Below, piece after piece: positions 1 to 6,811 of a stretch of DNA of 64,000 bases; the stretch's first letter is position 1; every line of letters starts with the position of its first letter. The position numbers and the translations under genes were made by a program. The DNA is from Mogibacterium diversum (GTDB taxonomy: Bacteria; Bacillota; Clostridia; Peptostreptococcales; Anaerovoracaceae), in assembly GCF_002998925.1 (NCBI RefSeq), contig NZ_CP027228.1, positions 1,116,001-1,180,000 of the forward strand, in the 5' to 3' direction. Under the pieces are notes generated by a model. The model was not told the DNA's origin and ran no database searches. It was given only the letters and a program-made list of their open reading frames with translations.

Positions 1-166
1 GTTCCGCAAGTGCTTTTTCAATCTTACTTTTTATTTGAGGTTTTTTGAGGTTTTCGGCTCCACTCTGATAAGCCGTATCAACCGAATAACCCGCCCTAAT
101 TGCTGATTGTGTCGCATTGAAGTCAATCAAATATTCTTCAATGAACCTCTTTTGTTTGTTTGTCAT
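1..166 (-). CDS. Phage terminase small subunit, N-terminal part (runs off the left edge)
   Basis: The minus strand opens with ATG at 166, eight bases after a GGAG ribosome binding site, and stays open to the window edge. The first residues read MTNKQKRFIEEYLIDFNATQ, followed by a segment with IRAGYS and GAENLKKPQIK. This is the conserved N-terminus of the XtmA/Terminase_2 small terminase family, which recognises phage DNA for packaging and recruits the large subunit. Only about 55 residues are visible, so the C-terminal oligomerisation region cannot be judged. Its place just downstream of a DUF1492 regulator and an intrinsic terminator is the usual start of the phage late (packaging and structural) operon, which must lie to the left of this window. 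Confidence 0.85.
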   Translation of the reverse strand, partial: MTNKQKRFIEEYLIDFNATQSAIRAGYSVDTAYQSGAENLKKPQIKSKIEKALAE

Positions 167-179
167 ATTGATTTACTCC

Positions 180-215
180 AAAAACGAAAAAAAGAACCGC
201 CACTTGTGGCAGTCC
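180..215 (-). terminator. Intrinsic terminator between early regulator and terminase
   Basis: Read on the minus strand, GGACTGCCAC-AA-GTGGCGGTTC folds into a 10-bp stem with two G-U pairs and a two-base loop, followed at once by TTTTTTTCGTTTT. It lies after the DUF1492 gene and ends about 14 bases before the terminase start codon, so it would separate early from late transcription. It may be a late-gene control point. Confidence 0.65.
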
Positions 216-274
216 TCAAACTTTATAATTTACTATTTTATCATATCAGCTGTCAAGCCTTGGTGTCAACAATC

Positions 275-679
275 TTATTGTGTCGTTTTTTGTCTTATTA
301 TGTCTAATCCTGTCTTTTTCAGTTTGTAACCCCACGAATACGTAATATCAAGAATCTCACATATCGTTTTCATTTCGTATTCTTGAACATAGTACATATA
401 TAGAATCTCATATGCCTTCGGATTCTCAACTAATTCAATCATCTTGATGATCTCGCTACGCTTATTATCAACCTCACGAATTGCATCATTAAGTTCTCGT
501 TCCTTATCGATTACATAATCAATCGGGTTTGAGAAATTTCGGGATTTCTGAACTTTGTTCGGGTCAAGTTCGATAGCACACAAATCACAATGTTCTCTTA
601 ATATTTCTATATCGGCTCTTAGTCTACGAATCTTACGATTTAAAAATCGAATCTGCATTAAATATTTATTTATATTCAT
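275..679 (-). CDS. DUF1492/ArpU-like phage transcriptional regulator
   Basis: This 134-residue protein has a basic, helical N-terminus with heptad-like leucine/isoleucine spacing, a central segment with ELNDAIREVDNKRSEIIKMI, and a C-terminal sigma-region-4-like helix-turn-helix around residues 90-125 (AYEILYMYYVQ, then ICEILDITYSWGYKLKKTGL). That layout matches the DUF1492/ArpU/RinA-like family, which sits immediately before the terminase genes of many Bacillota siphophages and is thought to activate late transcription. The same position is seen here. It ends the leftward early block; the left copy of the 286-bp inverted repeat lies directly upstream of it, so its own promoter may be in that repeat. 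A precise biochemical role is inferred from family and position only. Confidence 0.75.
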   Translation of the reverse strand: MNINKYLMQIRFLNRKIRRLRADIEILREHCDLCAIELDPNKVQKSRNFSNPIDYVIDKERELNDAIREVDNKRSEIIKMIELVENPKAYEILYMYYVQEYEMKTICEILDITYSWGYKLKKTGLDIIRQKTTQ

Positions 680-703
680 TCATTCACCTCTTATAAAAAC
701 CGT

Positions 704-989
704 GGTTCAAGATGGTTCAACATCGGTTCAAGATGTAAAATAATCTTGAACCGTATCAACACTAGTAATATCAACGCTTATAGCGTTCGGGTTCAAGATG
801 TTCAACATTTTTCCCTATATTTATATATTTTTGATTTTTGTAATATATTAAACTTTTTTAAAATTATTCAGAAATAAGGGAATTATCTTGAACCTTGAAC
901 CGCAAGCACTCAACATCAGTAATATCAACAATCCTAGCGGTTCAAGATTGAAAAATAATCTTGAACCAATCTTGAACCAATCTTGAACC
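704..989. repeat. 286-bp inverted repeat, left copy (IR-L)
   Basis: Read base by base, this stretch is the exact reverse complement of 14127-14412, with no mismatch found. It contains many GGTTCAAGAT/ATCTTGAACC motifs in both orientations and an AT-only-like core (about 809-880). It occupies most of the 359-bp gap between the DUF1492 regulator and the end of the early operon, which otherwise has no gene I can support. Possible roles are a duplicated replication origin, an operator array, or a recombination site; none is shown by the sequence. Confidence 0.95.
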
Positions 990-1000
990 AATCTTGAACC
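957..1000. repeat. Four tandem 11-bp iterons AATCTTGAACC
   Basis: Four exact, directly adjacent copies of AATCTTGAACC occur here. An inverted copy (GGTTCAAGATT, 939-949) precedes them across a 7-bp spacer, forming a perfect dyad. The 11-bp period puts every copy on nearly the same face of the helix, as in iterons bound by replication initiators or cooperative repressors. The right repeat copy has three tandem units, so the fourth unit (990-1000) lies just outside the identical region. Confidence 0.9.
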
Positions 1001-1038
1001 CGTTGTTATTTTTTATAAATTTTATGTATTAAATTGTG

Positions 1039-1452
1039 TTACTTCCTAAATCTAATAGGCATGACTAATCCGACAATTTTTTCATCTTCTTTGATATAAA
1101 TCGGATGTTGTTCCCCTTCACACCAAAATGTTGAACTTTTTGTGTTAAAATTTTTCAGAAGATTTTTAGAACAATGTATATTTATTCGATTATTTCTAAA
1201 AATATTACACTTGATTTTATTAATCTGTTTCTCTTGAGGAAGTAGATTCACTTCTTCCAAATCATGTTTTGCGAATAAAACTCTCATTGTTTTCTTCTTC
1301 AAGTAGTCAATATTTATCATAAACTCATCATACGGGATTCTATAAACGATTGTTCCTTCGGGATTCATCAAGCATATATCATTATCGATAATTTCATACA
1401 TCCATGAACGTTCGGAATCAATGATATCTTTCATAATATTTTTAATCTTCAC
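1039..1452 (-). CDS. Hypothetical phage protein, 137 aa
   Basis: I do not recognise a named domain. The start is GTG, eight bases after AAGGAG, and overlaps the end of the MazG-like gene upstream by 11 bases, so it is translated as part of the early operon. The protein is charged and has no membrane segment. The C-terminal part around residues 108-137 (WCEGEQHPIYIKEDEKIVGL, then MPIRFRK) looks like the recurrent end of small phage proteins of unknown role. It is the last gene of the leftward early operon before the inverted repeat. Confidence 0.7.
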   Translation of the reverse strand: MKIKNIMKDIIDSERSWMYEIIDNDICLMNPEGTIVYRIPYDEFMINIDYLKKKTMRVLFAKHDLEEVNLLPQEKQINKIKCNIFRNNRINIHCSKNLLKNFNTKSSTFWCEGEQHPIYIKEDEKIVGLVMPIRFRK

Positions 1453-1756
1453 GGTATATACTCCTTTCTTTGCTGAACCCTTCGGGATAGCGTTTCATTA
1501 GTTTATCGATATTTTTCTCGAACACCTCAGATAAATCTATATCGCACATTTTAGCAATAACGGCTAAATACCATGAGCAATCTCCGAGTTCCTTGATTAG
1601 TTCGTCACGGTCGAGATCGTGACCGTGATACAAATATTTCTTTAAAATATCGACCGTTTCCCCACACTCCCCAGCCAAGCCAAGACCAGCGTTGGCAAGT
1701 GTAAATTCTTCTGTAACTGTACGCATACAAGCGTTTTGATAATCATTAGCTAACAT
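1442..1756 (-). CDS. MazG-like nucleotide pyrophosphohydrolase
   Basis: The 104-residue protein carries the all-helical MazG signature: NAGLGLAGECGETVDILKK near residues 22-40, whose two glutamates belong to the EXXE metal site, then KELGDCSWYLAVIAKM near 54-69, which supplies the EXXD half. NID and RYPEGF near the C-terminus are typical of the phage MazG-like branch. Such enzymes hydrolyse (d)NTPs to the monophosphate and pyrophosphate, or lower alarmone levels during infection. The length fits the single-domain phage form. GAGGGG precedes the ATG, and the gene sits tightly between two small genes of the early operon. Confidence 0.85.
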   Translation of the reverse strand: MLANDYQNACMRTVTEEFTLANAGLGLAGECGETVDILKKYLYHGHDLDRDELIKELGDCSWYLAVIAKMCDIDLSEVFEKNIDKLMKRYPEGFSKERSIYRED

Positions 1757-1759
1757 AAT

Positions 1760-1918
1760 TTACCCCTCTATGTACACCATTTTAGAATCTCGATAAACAT
1801 CCATAGCTGGTGTAGTTTCAAAATCAATACCATCATCCGTGTATCTCATTGTTGATAATCTCGCTTCATAATCAAGAGGATACACCATTAATAATTCAAT
1901 CAATTGTTCTACCGTCAT
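1760..1918 (-). CDS. Small hypothetical phage protein, 52 aa
   Basis: This short frame begins with an ATG that overlaps the stop codon of the preceding membrane protein (ATGA) and ends just before the MazG gene. The translation starts MTVEQLIELLMVYPLDYEAR and continues with an acidic, non-hydrophobic sequence. The tight coupling to genes on both sides is the main reason for calling it. Similar ~50-residue proteins beginning with a VEQLIELL helix and a YP-x-D-x-E motif are common among phage early genes, but I know no function. Confidence 0.65.
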   Translation of the reverse strand: MTVEQLIELLMVYPLDYEARLSTMRYTDDGIDFETTPAMDVYRDSKMVYIEG

Positions 1919-2076
1919 GACAACCACCACCATAATAATTTTGAAAATAAACCGATTAAAATTAAGTCACAAGCTAGAAACGCATCATTTGCGAATTTAG
2001 GTTTGGTATCGATGTATAGAACACCGACACCACCTAGGATTAAAGCAACTGCGAACAATATCATATATAACTTCAT
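1915..2076 (-). CDS. Small two-helix membrane protein, 53 aa
   Basis: GAGGTG lies six bases before an ATG that overlaps the stop of the upstream gene as ATGA. The predicted protein has a first hydrophobic helix at residues 3-21 (ILFAVALILGGVGVLYI), a short polar loop, and a second helix near 33-50 ending in three tryptophans. It therefore looks like a small inner-membrane protein with two spans. Its stop overlaps the next start by four bases. The function is unknown; phage early operons often carry such proteins, possibly for superinfection exclusion. Confidence 0.65.
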   Translation of the reverse strand: MKLYMILFAVALILGGVGVLYIDTKPKFANDAFLACDLILIGLFSKLLWWWLS

Positions 2077-2459
2077 TTCATCACCTCGATTATTCCAGCA
2101 TCTAACAAATCATCAATATAATTGAAGGTCATTTGAGCAATACCCGATAATTCGGGATCAGTCGAATATTTTGCATCCCTATCGAATCTAAAACCACACA
2201 TACCATCATATGCGTAACAACTTATCACAAACTTTTCTTTATCCTCATAAAACTGCGATGTGAAGCCGTTATCGTTGAAATCAATTTGTGTTTCGTTGTG
2301 ACACAGTATCGGATTATATCGATTTAATGCGATATTATTGAATATCCTATATTTACCAAGTAACATGTAATCTTTATCGATATTTTCCCTAAATTTATCG
2401 ACATTTAATTTAAATACGTTATAATTCTCTATTCTTGAAAACTCTACATTTTTTACCAT
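2073..2459 (-). CDS. Hypothetical phage protein, 128 aa
   Basis: The reading frame starts 41 bases inside the end of the primase-helicase gene and has GGAG about 11 bases upstream of ATG. The protein is soluble, rich in aromatic residues (for example FVISCYAYDGMCGFRFDRDA in the middle), with a helical C-terminus. No catalytic motif or named domain is apparent. Overlaps at both ends place it firmly in the early operon, downstream of the replication genes. Confidence 0.65.
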   Translation of the reverse strand: MVKNVEFSRIENYNVFKLNVDKFRENIDKDYMLLGKYRIFNNIALNRYNPILCHNETQIDFNDNGFTSQFYEDKEKFVISCYAYDGMCGFRFDRDAKYSTDPELSGIAQMTFNYIDDLLDAGIIEVMK

Positions 2460-4335
2460 TGATTTTCACATCTCCTATCTCACATCCAAGCAATCTTTTT
2501 ATTTCCATGCTGAATTTCTTTTGTGATACTTTTGAAAACCCGTTCTTATAACAGAAGGAATCATACATTGTGAATACTTCTGATGTTGATTCATTGAGTA
2601 TCGCATCTTCTCCGAACTCGTCCACGAATTGAATAATCGGATTATTATCCTTCTCGAATTCATCAATCTGTTTTGTTACCGCTTCCGAATCCGTGAATCC
2701 GTTGTTCATTAGTACACGTTCTAAACCTTGTAAACCTAACTGAATCAAGTATTCTGTTGCTGTTTGTTCAGTCAATAAACTGATGATGTTCCACTTATAA
2801 TCGGGGTCATCTTTGCTGAACTCAGCATTAAAGGGTATGATTACCAATCTTCGTTTTATCGCCTTGAATCCCTTATTTCTCACTCTTGGTACTTCATTAG
2901 CACTAAATAATAGCTTTACTGAGGGTTTAAAGAAAAATACATCTTGCCCCTTATTTTCTGCCTTGATATCGTTACCGCTAACAATCTTCTTGAACTGTGA
3001 TATTGCTTTTCCCTGTAGAAATTCATCAGATATATCATCCCCAATGTTGGCAAGTTTACCGAACATAGTTGTTGTGCTGAACTTCTCCGATAGTTCGTCA
3101 ATATCAAGTGATACATAATTGTTTCTCCCTAGAACGTTTCGAACCATGTCGAGAAATGTTGATTTACCATTTGACCCCGTACCAGTTAGGATGAATGATT
3201 TTGATAATTCATTACGTCTGTAGAAACAATAACCGATACATTCTTCAAGTAGTGAACGGATTGATTCATCGTTACAAGCAATTTTATTTAGTGTTGAATC
3301 TACCGTTTGATCATACGCGTTTGGATTATAATCCCACGGTATTTTATTAGTTATAGGATATTCGGGTGAAAACGGTAACAACTCTTTTGTTGTCAAGTTC
3401 AATATCCCATTTCTGAAGGCTAAATAATTCGAACTGAACGGTTCTTCGTTATTAGGTGTAATAATCTCCAAGTATTTGAGTGTTTCACTTCTCTGTGTAG
3501 CTTTAAGATTCGGTATAATCTCAATCATCTTTGATTCAATCAAGCGATAAGATGCGGTATAAATACCATCATCATATATATGTAACTGATTGTTGATTCG
3601 CTTGATATGATATTGATTCTTGATGTACCTTGCGAACGTATCGAATAAGAACGCATTTTTCTTAAAGAATATCGGTGCTTCAAACGCTTCATCACGTGTA
3701 ATCGTTTCAATTTCGTTATCATCTAGTGCTTCATCAAATACATGATTATTTATATTCTTCAAAATCTCGATTATTTCATCCCTACTAAGATTTAGCTGAG
3801 ATTGAAGAACTAATATATACTTGTATAATTCCCCGTTCCTTCCGTCACCCTCAGTTAATCCCAAAACATCGATACTAGTATTAACGGGTAACAATTCGTT
3901 CGGAACTACATCTATTTCATCGGGTTCGAAATGTGGGGGGAATCTATCCACCCCGTTAACCCTCAATGGGATATAAGTTGAACCCGAATGAATATCTGCA
4001 ATCAGTCCAACGGCTAATTTTTTATCTTCCCCACCTCTTGCGATTCTTTTATCGGGGTTTCTCCAATAAGTATGTATGTGCTTATTCCTTGGATTTTCAA
4101 GAATTAAACAATTCCAGTTGTTAGAATCAGCCATTTCAAGGAACATATCAGATAGTTGTTCAGAATCAAACGATATATCAATGAATTCAGAATTGAGAAT
4201 TGCACCGAACGATTCGGAATCTATCACATCATCCCATGATTTAAGATTCGCATTTTTAACTTTTTGTATTGGTTTTTTACCCTTGCCGACTGCGTAACCT
4301 TTAAAAACTAAATCGTTACCGTTCCATTTACTCAT
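2419..4335 (-). CDS. D5-type phage primase/superfamily 3 helicase
   Basis: The C-terminal half is a P4/D5-family AAA+ helicase. Walker A reads GTGSNGKST near residue 385, followed by an acidic segment with NIGDDISDEF, sensor-1-like LLFSANEVP, and the arginine-finger region NKGFKAIKRRLVIIPF. The N-terminal ~200 residues resemble the primase-associated part of phage primase-helicases, but I see no clear primase catalytic triad. The enzyme would unwind DNA, and perhaps prime, at the phage fork beside the family B polymerase encoded just upstream. I chose the ATG at 4335 (start MSKWNGND) because GGAG lies seven bases upstream; it overlaps the polymerase stop by eight bases. A longer frame from 4374 exists but lacks such a site. 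Confidence 0.88.
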   Translation of the reverse strand: MSKWNGNDLVFKGYAVGKGKKPIQKVKNANLKSWDDVIDSESFGAILNSEFIDISFDSEQLSDMFLEMADSNNWNCLILENPRNKHIHTYWRNPDKRIARGGEDKKLAVGLIADIHSGSTYIPLRVNGVDRFPPHFEPDEIDVVPNELLPVNTSIDVLGLTEGDGRNGELYKYILVLQSQLNLSRDEIIEILKNINNHVFDEALDDNEIETITRDEAFEAPIFFKKNAFLFDTFARYIKNQYHIKRINNQLHIYDDGIYTASYRLIESKMIEIIPNLKATQRSETLKYLEIITPNNEEPFSSNYLAFRNGILNLTTKELLPFSPEYPITNKIPWDYNPNAYDQTVDSTLNKIACNDESIRSLLEECIGYCFYRRNELSKSFILTGTGSNGKSTFLDMVRNVLGRNNYVSLDIDELSEKFSTTTMFGKLANIGDDISDEFLQGKAISQFKKIVSGNDIKAENKGQDVFFFKPSVKLLFSANEVPRVRNKGFKAIKRRLVIIPFNAEFSKDDPDYKWNIISLLTEQTATEYLIQLGLQGLERVLMNNGFTDSEAVTKQIDEFEKDNNPIIQFVDEFGEDAILNESTSEVFTMYDSFCYKNGFSKVSQKKFSMEIKRLLGCEIGDVKINGKKCRVFKNREL

Positions 4336-6130
4336 AAGCAACTCCGAATTTATGTAATCTATCTTTTGCAACACCTATATACCAACTCTTATCGAGTTTC
4401 TTCGGAACTTTCACATCATTAACATCACCGTTATAAATGAATACATGTTCGGGAGTACTTTCGATTTTTTCGATTTTGTCACCCTTTGTTTTCCACAACC
4501 CACCATCATTTTTATCGATAGATGCGAACGCTCTCACACATTTTTCATTGAGTAACTTCCGTTCACCCGTGAATTCTCTGAACATCTTTAATCTTCCCGT
4601 TGCTGGATTGATTTTTTGAACCTTAGACCAACACCCACCATGAAGGATTGAATCATATTTTGATGAAATCTTTTTGACCGTCTGAAATTCCTTCAAATCG
4701 TTACAACTATTGATTGTTCGTTCGATTGGAACGCCCTTGACCATGTAATCAACAAGTGCTTTATTAACTATAGGCAAATCATAATCAAGTCTGTTAAGTT
4801 TCTTAACGTATTCACCTTTAGCCTTGTAATTACCCCATTCATCTATTATCAGATAGTTGTTAACATCTTTTTGAAAAATCTCACCATATCCATAATCATC
4901 AAATTCGAGCGTTAAGCCCGTTCGCTGTTCCCATTCATGGGCAATATCATCAATCATTGCGTAATCATCATAGTTGAACATTCTGATTAGAATACCATCC
5001 GTGTTCACTTGTATGATTTCACATTTACCCTCGAGCCTTTCGAGAAGGTCAACACCAACGAGAATTTGACCGAATATACAAGTATTGTTTGCCCCTCTAG
5101 GGTCATACAATTTATTGTATTTATCCTTCATCGCCCCGTATGTTCCATTCAGTACGATTTTAAACGGTGCTTGTTCTTTCTTCTTTCCTTCGGCTTTCAG
5201 CTTTAATCTGTGATGTAATATACCTATATATCTATCTCGCCCCTCTTTAGTAACTGAGCGTGAAAAACAGTATTCAGCGAACAATGCCATAAGTGTTGGA
5301 TACAGTGAACCAACATCCATATTTAGGAAAAAACCCTTCGCATGATATTTAGTCAATGCACCGTGTACACCACCATAGCCGAATTTCATCGGGATACCAG
5401 CCATGATTAACTCTAATTGATTAGTCTTATTACCCACCTTGTATCGGTGATTTTTAGGATTGGTGTACCAATCCACAATTTGCGTGTACTTCTCAACTCT
5501 TGCACAATCGGGTATGTGTATATCGAACTCATCATCGTATGTTCTTTTCGTTGCCCCTAAGATTTCAGCACTCAACTGAACTTTTGTTTTAGATATATAG
5601 GATAATGGCATCTTATACATCTTCAGTAGTTCCATCTGTGCTTCAAAATCTGAAATGCGTTCAAGTAGGATTTCAGCAGTTTGATGAACATCATGCCTAC
5701 AGTATGTTGCTAGTTCCTTGAGTTCCTCATCGGTCAATTTCCTATCTATATCGAACGGTATTGAGGATTCTTTGATGTTGTTACCCATGAAGCCTTCAAA
5801 CTTCTTTAATCCACCATCTCCCGATTCCATAACATCATAGTTATTTAGTGGAATCTTATTGAACAGTTTTGAAAATGTATAACCCGATTGATTGTTCTTG
5901 ATGATATGATCATTACACTCTTTCGGATTCAATCCGCATATAATCGCTTTAAATATAAATTGGTCATAGTGCCTTGAATTGAATCCCACCCATATGGATG
6001 ATTTATGTTTCTCGTAGAGATTAATCAGTTCATCACGATTATTAACAATTGTGTGTTCCGTTTTGTTTAGTAGGTCAAGCACGACCACTAACCAATCGTG
6101 CTTGACTACTTCGAAATCGTAAACTAACAT
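4328..6130 (-). CDS. Phage family B DNA polymerase with 3'-5' exonuclease
   Basis: All three proofreading motifs are present: D5-x-E7 (Exo I), N51-x3-Y55-D56 (Exo II) and Y143-x3-D147 (Exo III). Polymerase motifs follow in order: motif A at 271-279 with D272 (MDVGSLYPT), motif B at 324-332 (KIVLNGTYG), and motif C at 376-378. Motif C reads NTD rather than DTD, so the first aspartate is replaced while the metal-binding last aspartate (D378) is kept; this NTDG form recurs in this phage group as I recall it. At 600 residues it is a compact enzyme. It would replicate the phage genome together with the primase-helicase downstream and the DUF669 protein upstream, with six bases between genes. Confidence 0.9.
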   Translation of the reverse strand: MLVYDFEVVKHDWLVVVLDLLNKTEHTIVNNRDELINLYEKHKSSIWVGFNSRHYDQFIFKAIICGLNPKECNDHIIKNNQSGYTFSKLFNKIPLNNYDVMESGDGGLKKFEGFMGNNIKESSIPFDIDRKLTDEELKELATYCRHDVHQTAEILLERISDFEAQMELLKMYKMPLSYISKTKVQLSAEILGATKRTYDDEFDIHIPDCARVEKYTQIVDWYTNPKNHRYKVGNKTNQLELIMAGIPMKFGYGGVHGALTKYHAKGFFLNMDVGSLYPTLMALFAEYCFSRSVTKEGRDRYIGILHHRLKLKAEGKKKEQAPFKIVLNGTYGAMKDKYNKLYDPRGANNTCIFGQILVGVDLLERLEGKCEIIQVNTDGILIRMFNYDDYAMIDDIAHEWEQRTGLTLEFDDYGYGEIFQKDVNNYLIIDEWGNYKAKGEYVKKLNRLDYDLPIVNKALVDYMVKGVPIERTINSCNDLKEFQTVKKISSKYDSILHGGCWSKVQKINPATGRLKMFREFTGERKLLNEKCVRAFASIDKNDGGLWKTKGDKIEKIESTPEHVFIYNGDVNDVKVPKKLDKSWYIGVAKDRLHKFGVAYE

Positions 6131-6136
6131 GTTCGT

Positions 6137-6598
6137 TTACCCTTCAAATACCTCTTTGATTTTGTAAATTGGATAATCCTTGTTGTTCTTCGAATACTCA
6201 ATCATGTATTCAAGACCAGCATCATCAATAGCTTCATGAATATCCATAATCATATTGTTGTACTCACGATGTCCAATAAACGTTGAATCAACATCAACAC
6301 CACTTTCAAGACTTCTCAAGAACTTATTAACTAGTGCAATCTGAAATCCCTTAGTGATTACTTGATTGTAGAATAAAAGTTTGTTTTCAAATTCCCCAGC
6401 AAGGATACGCATCCAACAACTGAACATCGGGTCACCGTTCTTAGTTTCCTTGATTTCCATCTTCTCAATGTTCACTTCATATTTACCCGTTGGAACTTCC
6501 TCATATTCTCCAACTCCACCGTTTTTTTCAACTTCTTGAACGTCCTCAGATAATGCCTTGATATCAAACTTCTTATCCCACTTATCGAAAATACTCAT
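6137..6598 (-). CDS. DUF669 phage protein, probable single-strand DNA-binding role
   Basis: The 153-residue sequence matches the DUF669 pattern: an acidic N-terminal helix with FDKWDKKFD, then VPTGKYEVNIEKMEIKETK, GDPMFSCWMRIL, and a stretch with NKLLFYNQVIT, GFQIALVNKFLRSL. Family members form a beta-barrel and are always encoded between the phage RecA-like ATPase and the polymerase, as here; many are regarded as SSB-like accessory proteins. The order ATPase, small gene, DUF669, polymerase, primase supports a recombination and replication cassette. DNA binding is inferred from family context, not from a visible motif. Confidence 0.8.
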   Translation of the reverse strand: MSIFDKWDKKFDIKALSEDVQEVEKNGGVGEYEEVPTGKYEVNIEKMEIKETKNGDPMFSCWMRILAGEFENKLLFYNQVITKGFQIALVNKFLRSLESGVDVDSTFIGHREYNNMIMDIHEAIDDAGLEYMIEYSKNNKDYPIYKIKEVFEG

Positions 6599-6604
6599 AT
6601 TTAT

Positions 6605-6811
6605 TTACCTCTCTTTTTTATTTCTTTCCATTAGATATACGATATAGTCTTTACACAAATCATGAGCCTGTGCGTTAAATGCGAATGATAAATCATGATT
6701 GTTGTTTATAAGATTGTTGAGTGCCTTGAGCATTGCATTCTTACCACTCTCATGATATGTTTTAACCAATCCATCCCAATATCCAAGCTCTTTGAGTTTC
6801 CTAACCAACAT
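6605..6811 (-). CDS. Small hypothetical phage protein, 68 aa
   Basis: AGGAG lies eight bases before the ATG at 6811, which is inside the last codons of the nuclease-ATPase gene (11-base overlap). The longer open frame reaching 7027 is mostly the ATPase gene read in another frame and is not credible as an extension. The protein starts MLVRKLKELGYWDGLVK, is helical and basic, and has a middle segment with NALN-type turns (NNLINNNHDLSF). No domain is recognised. It is translationally coupled to the gene before it and seven bases from the DUF669 gene. Confidence 0.7.
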   Translation of the reverse strand: MLVRKLKELGYWDGLVKTYHESGKNAMLKALNNLINNNHDLSFAFNAQAHDLCKDYIVYLMERNKKER

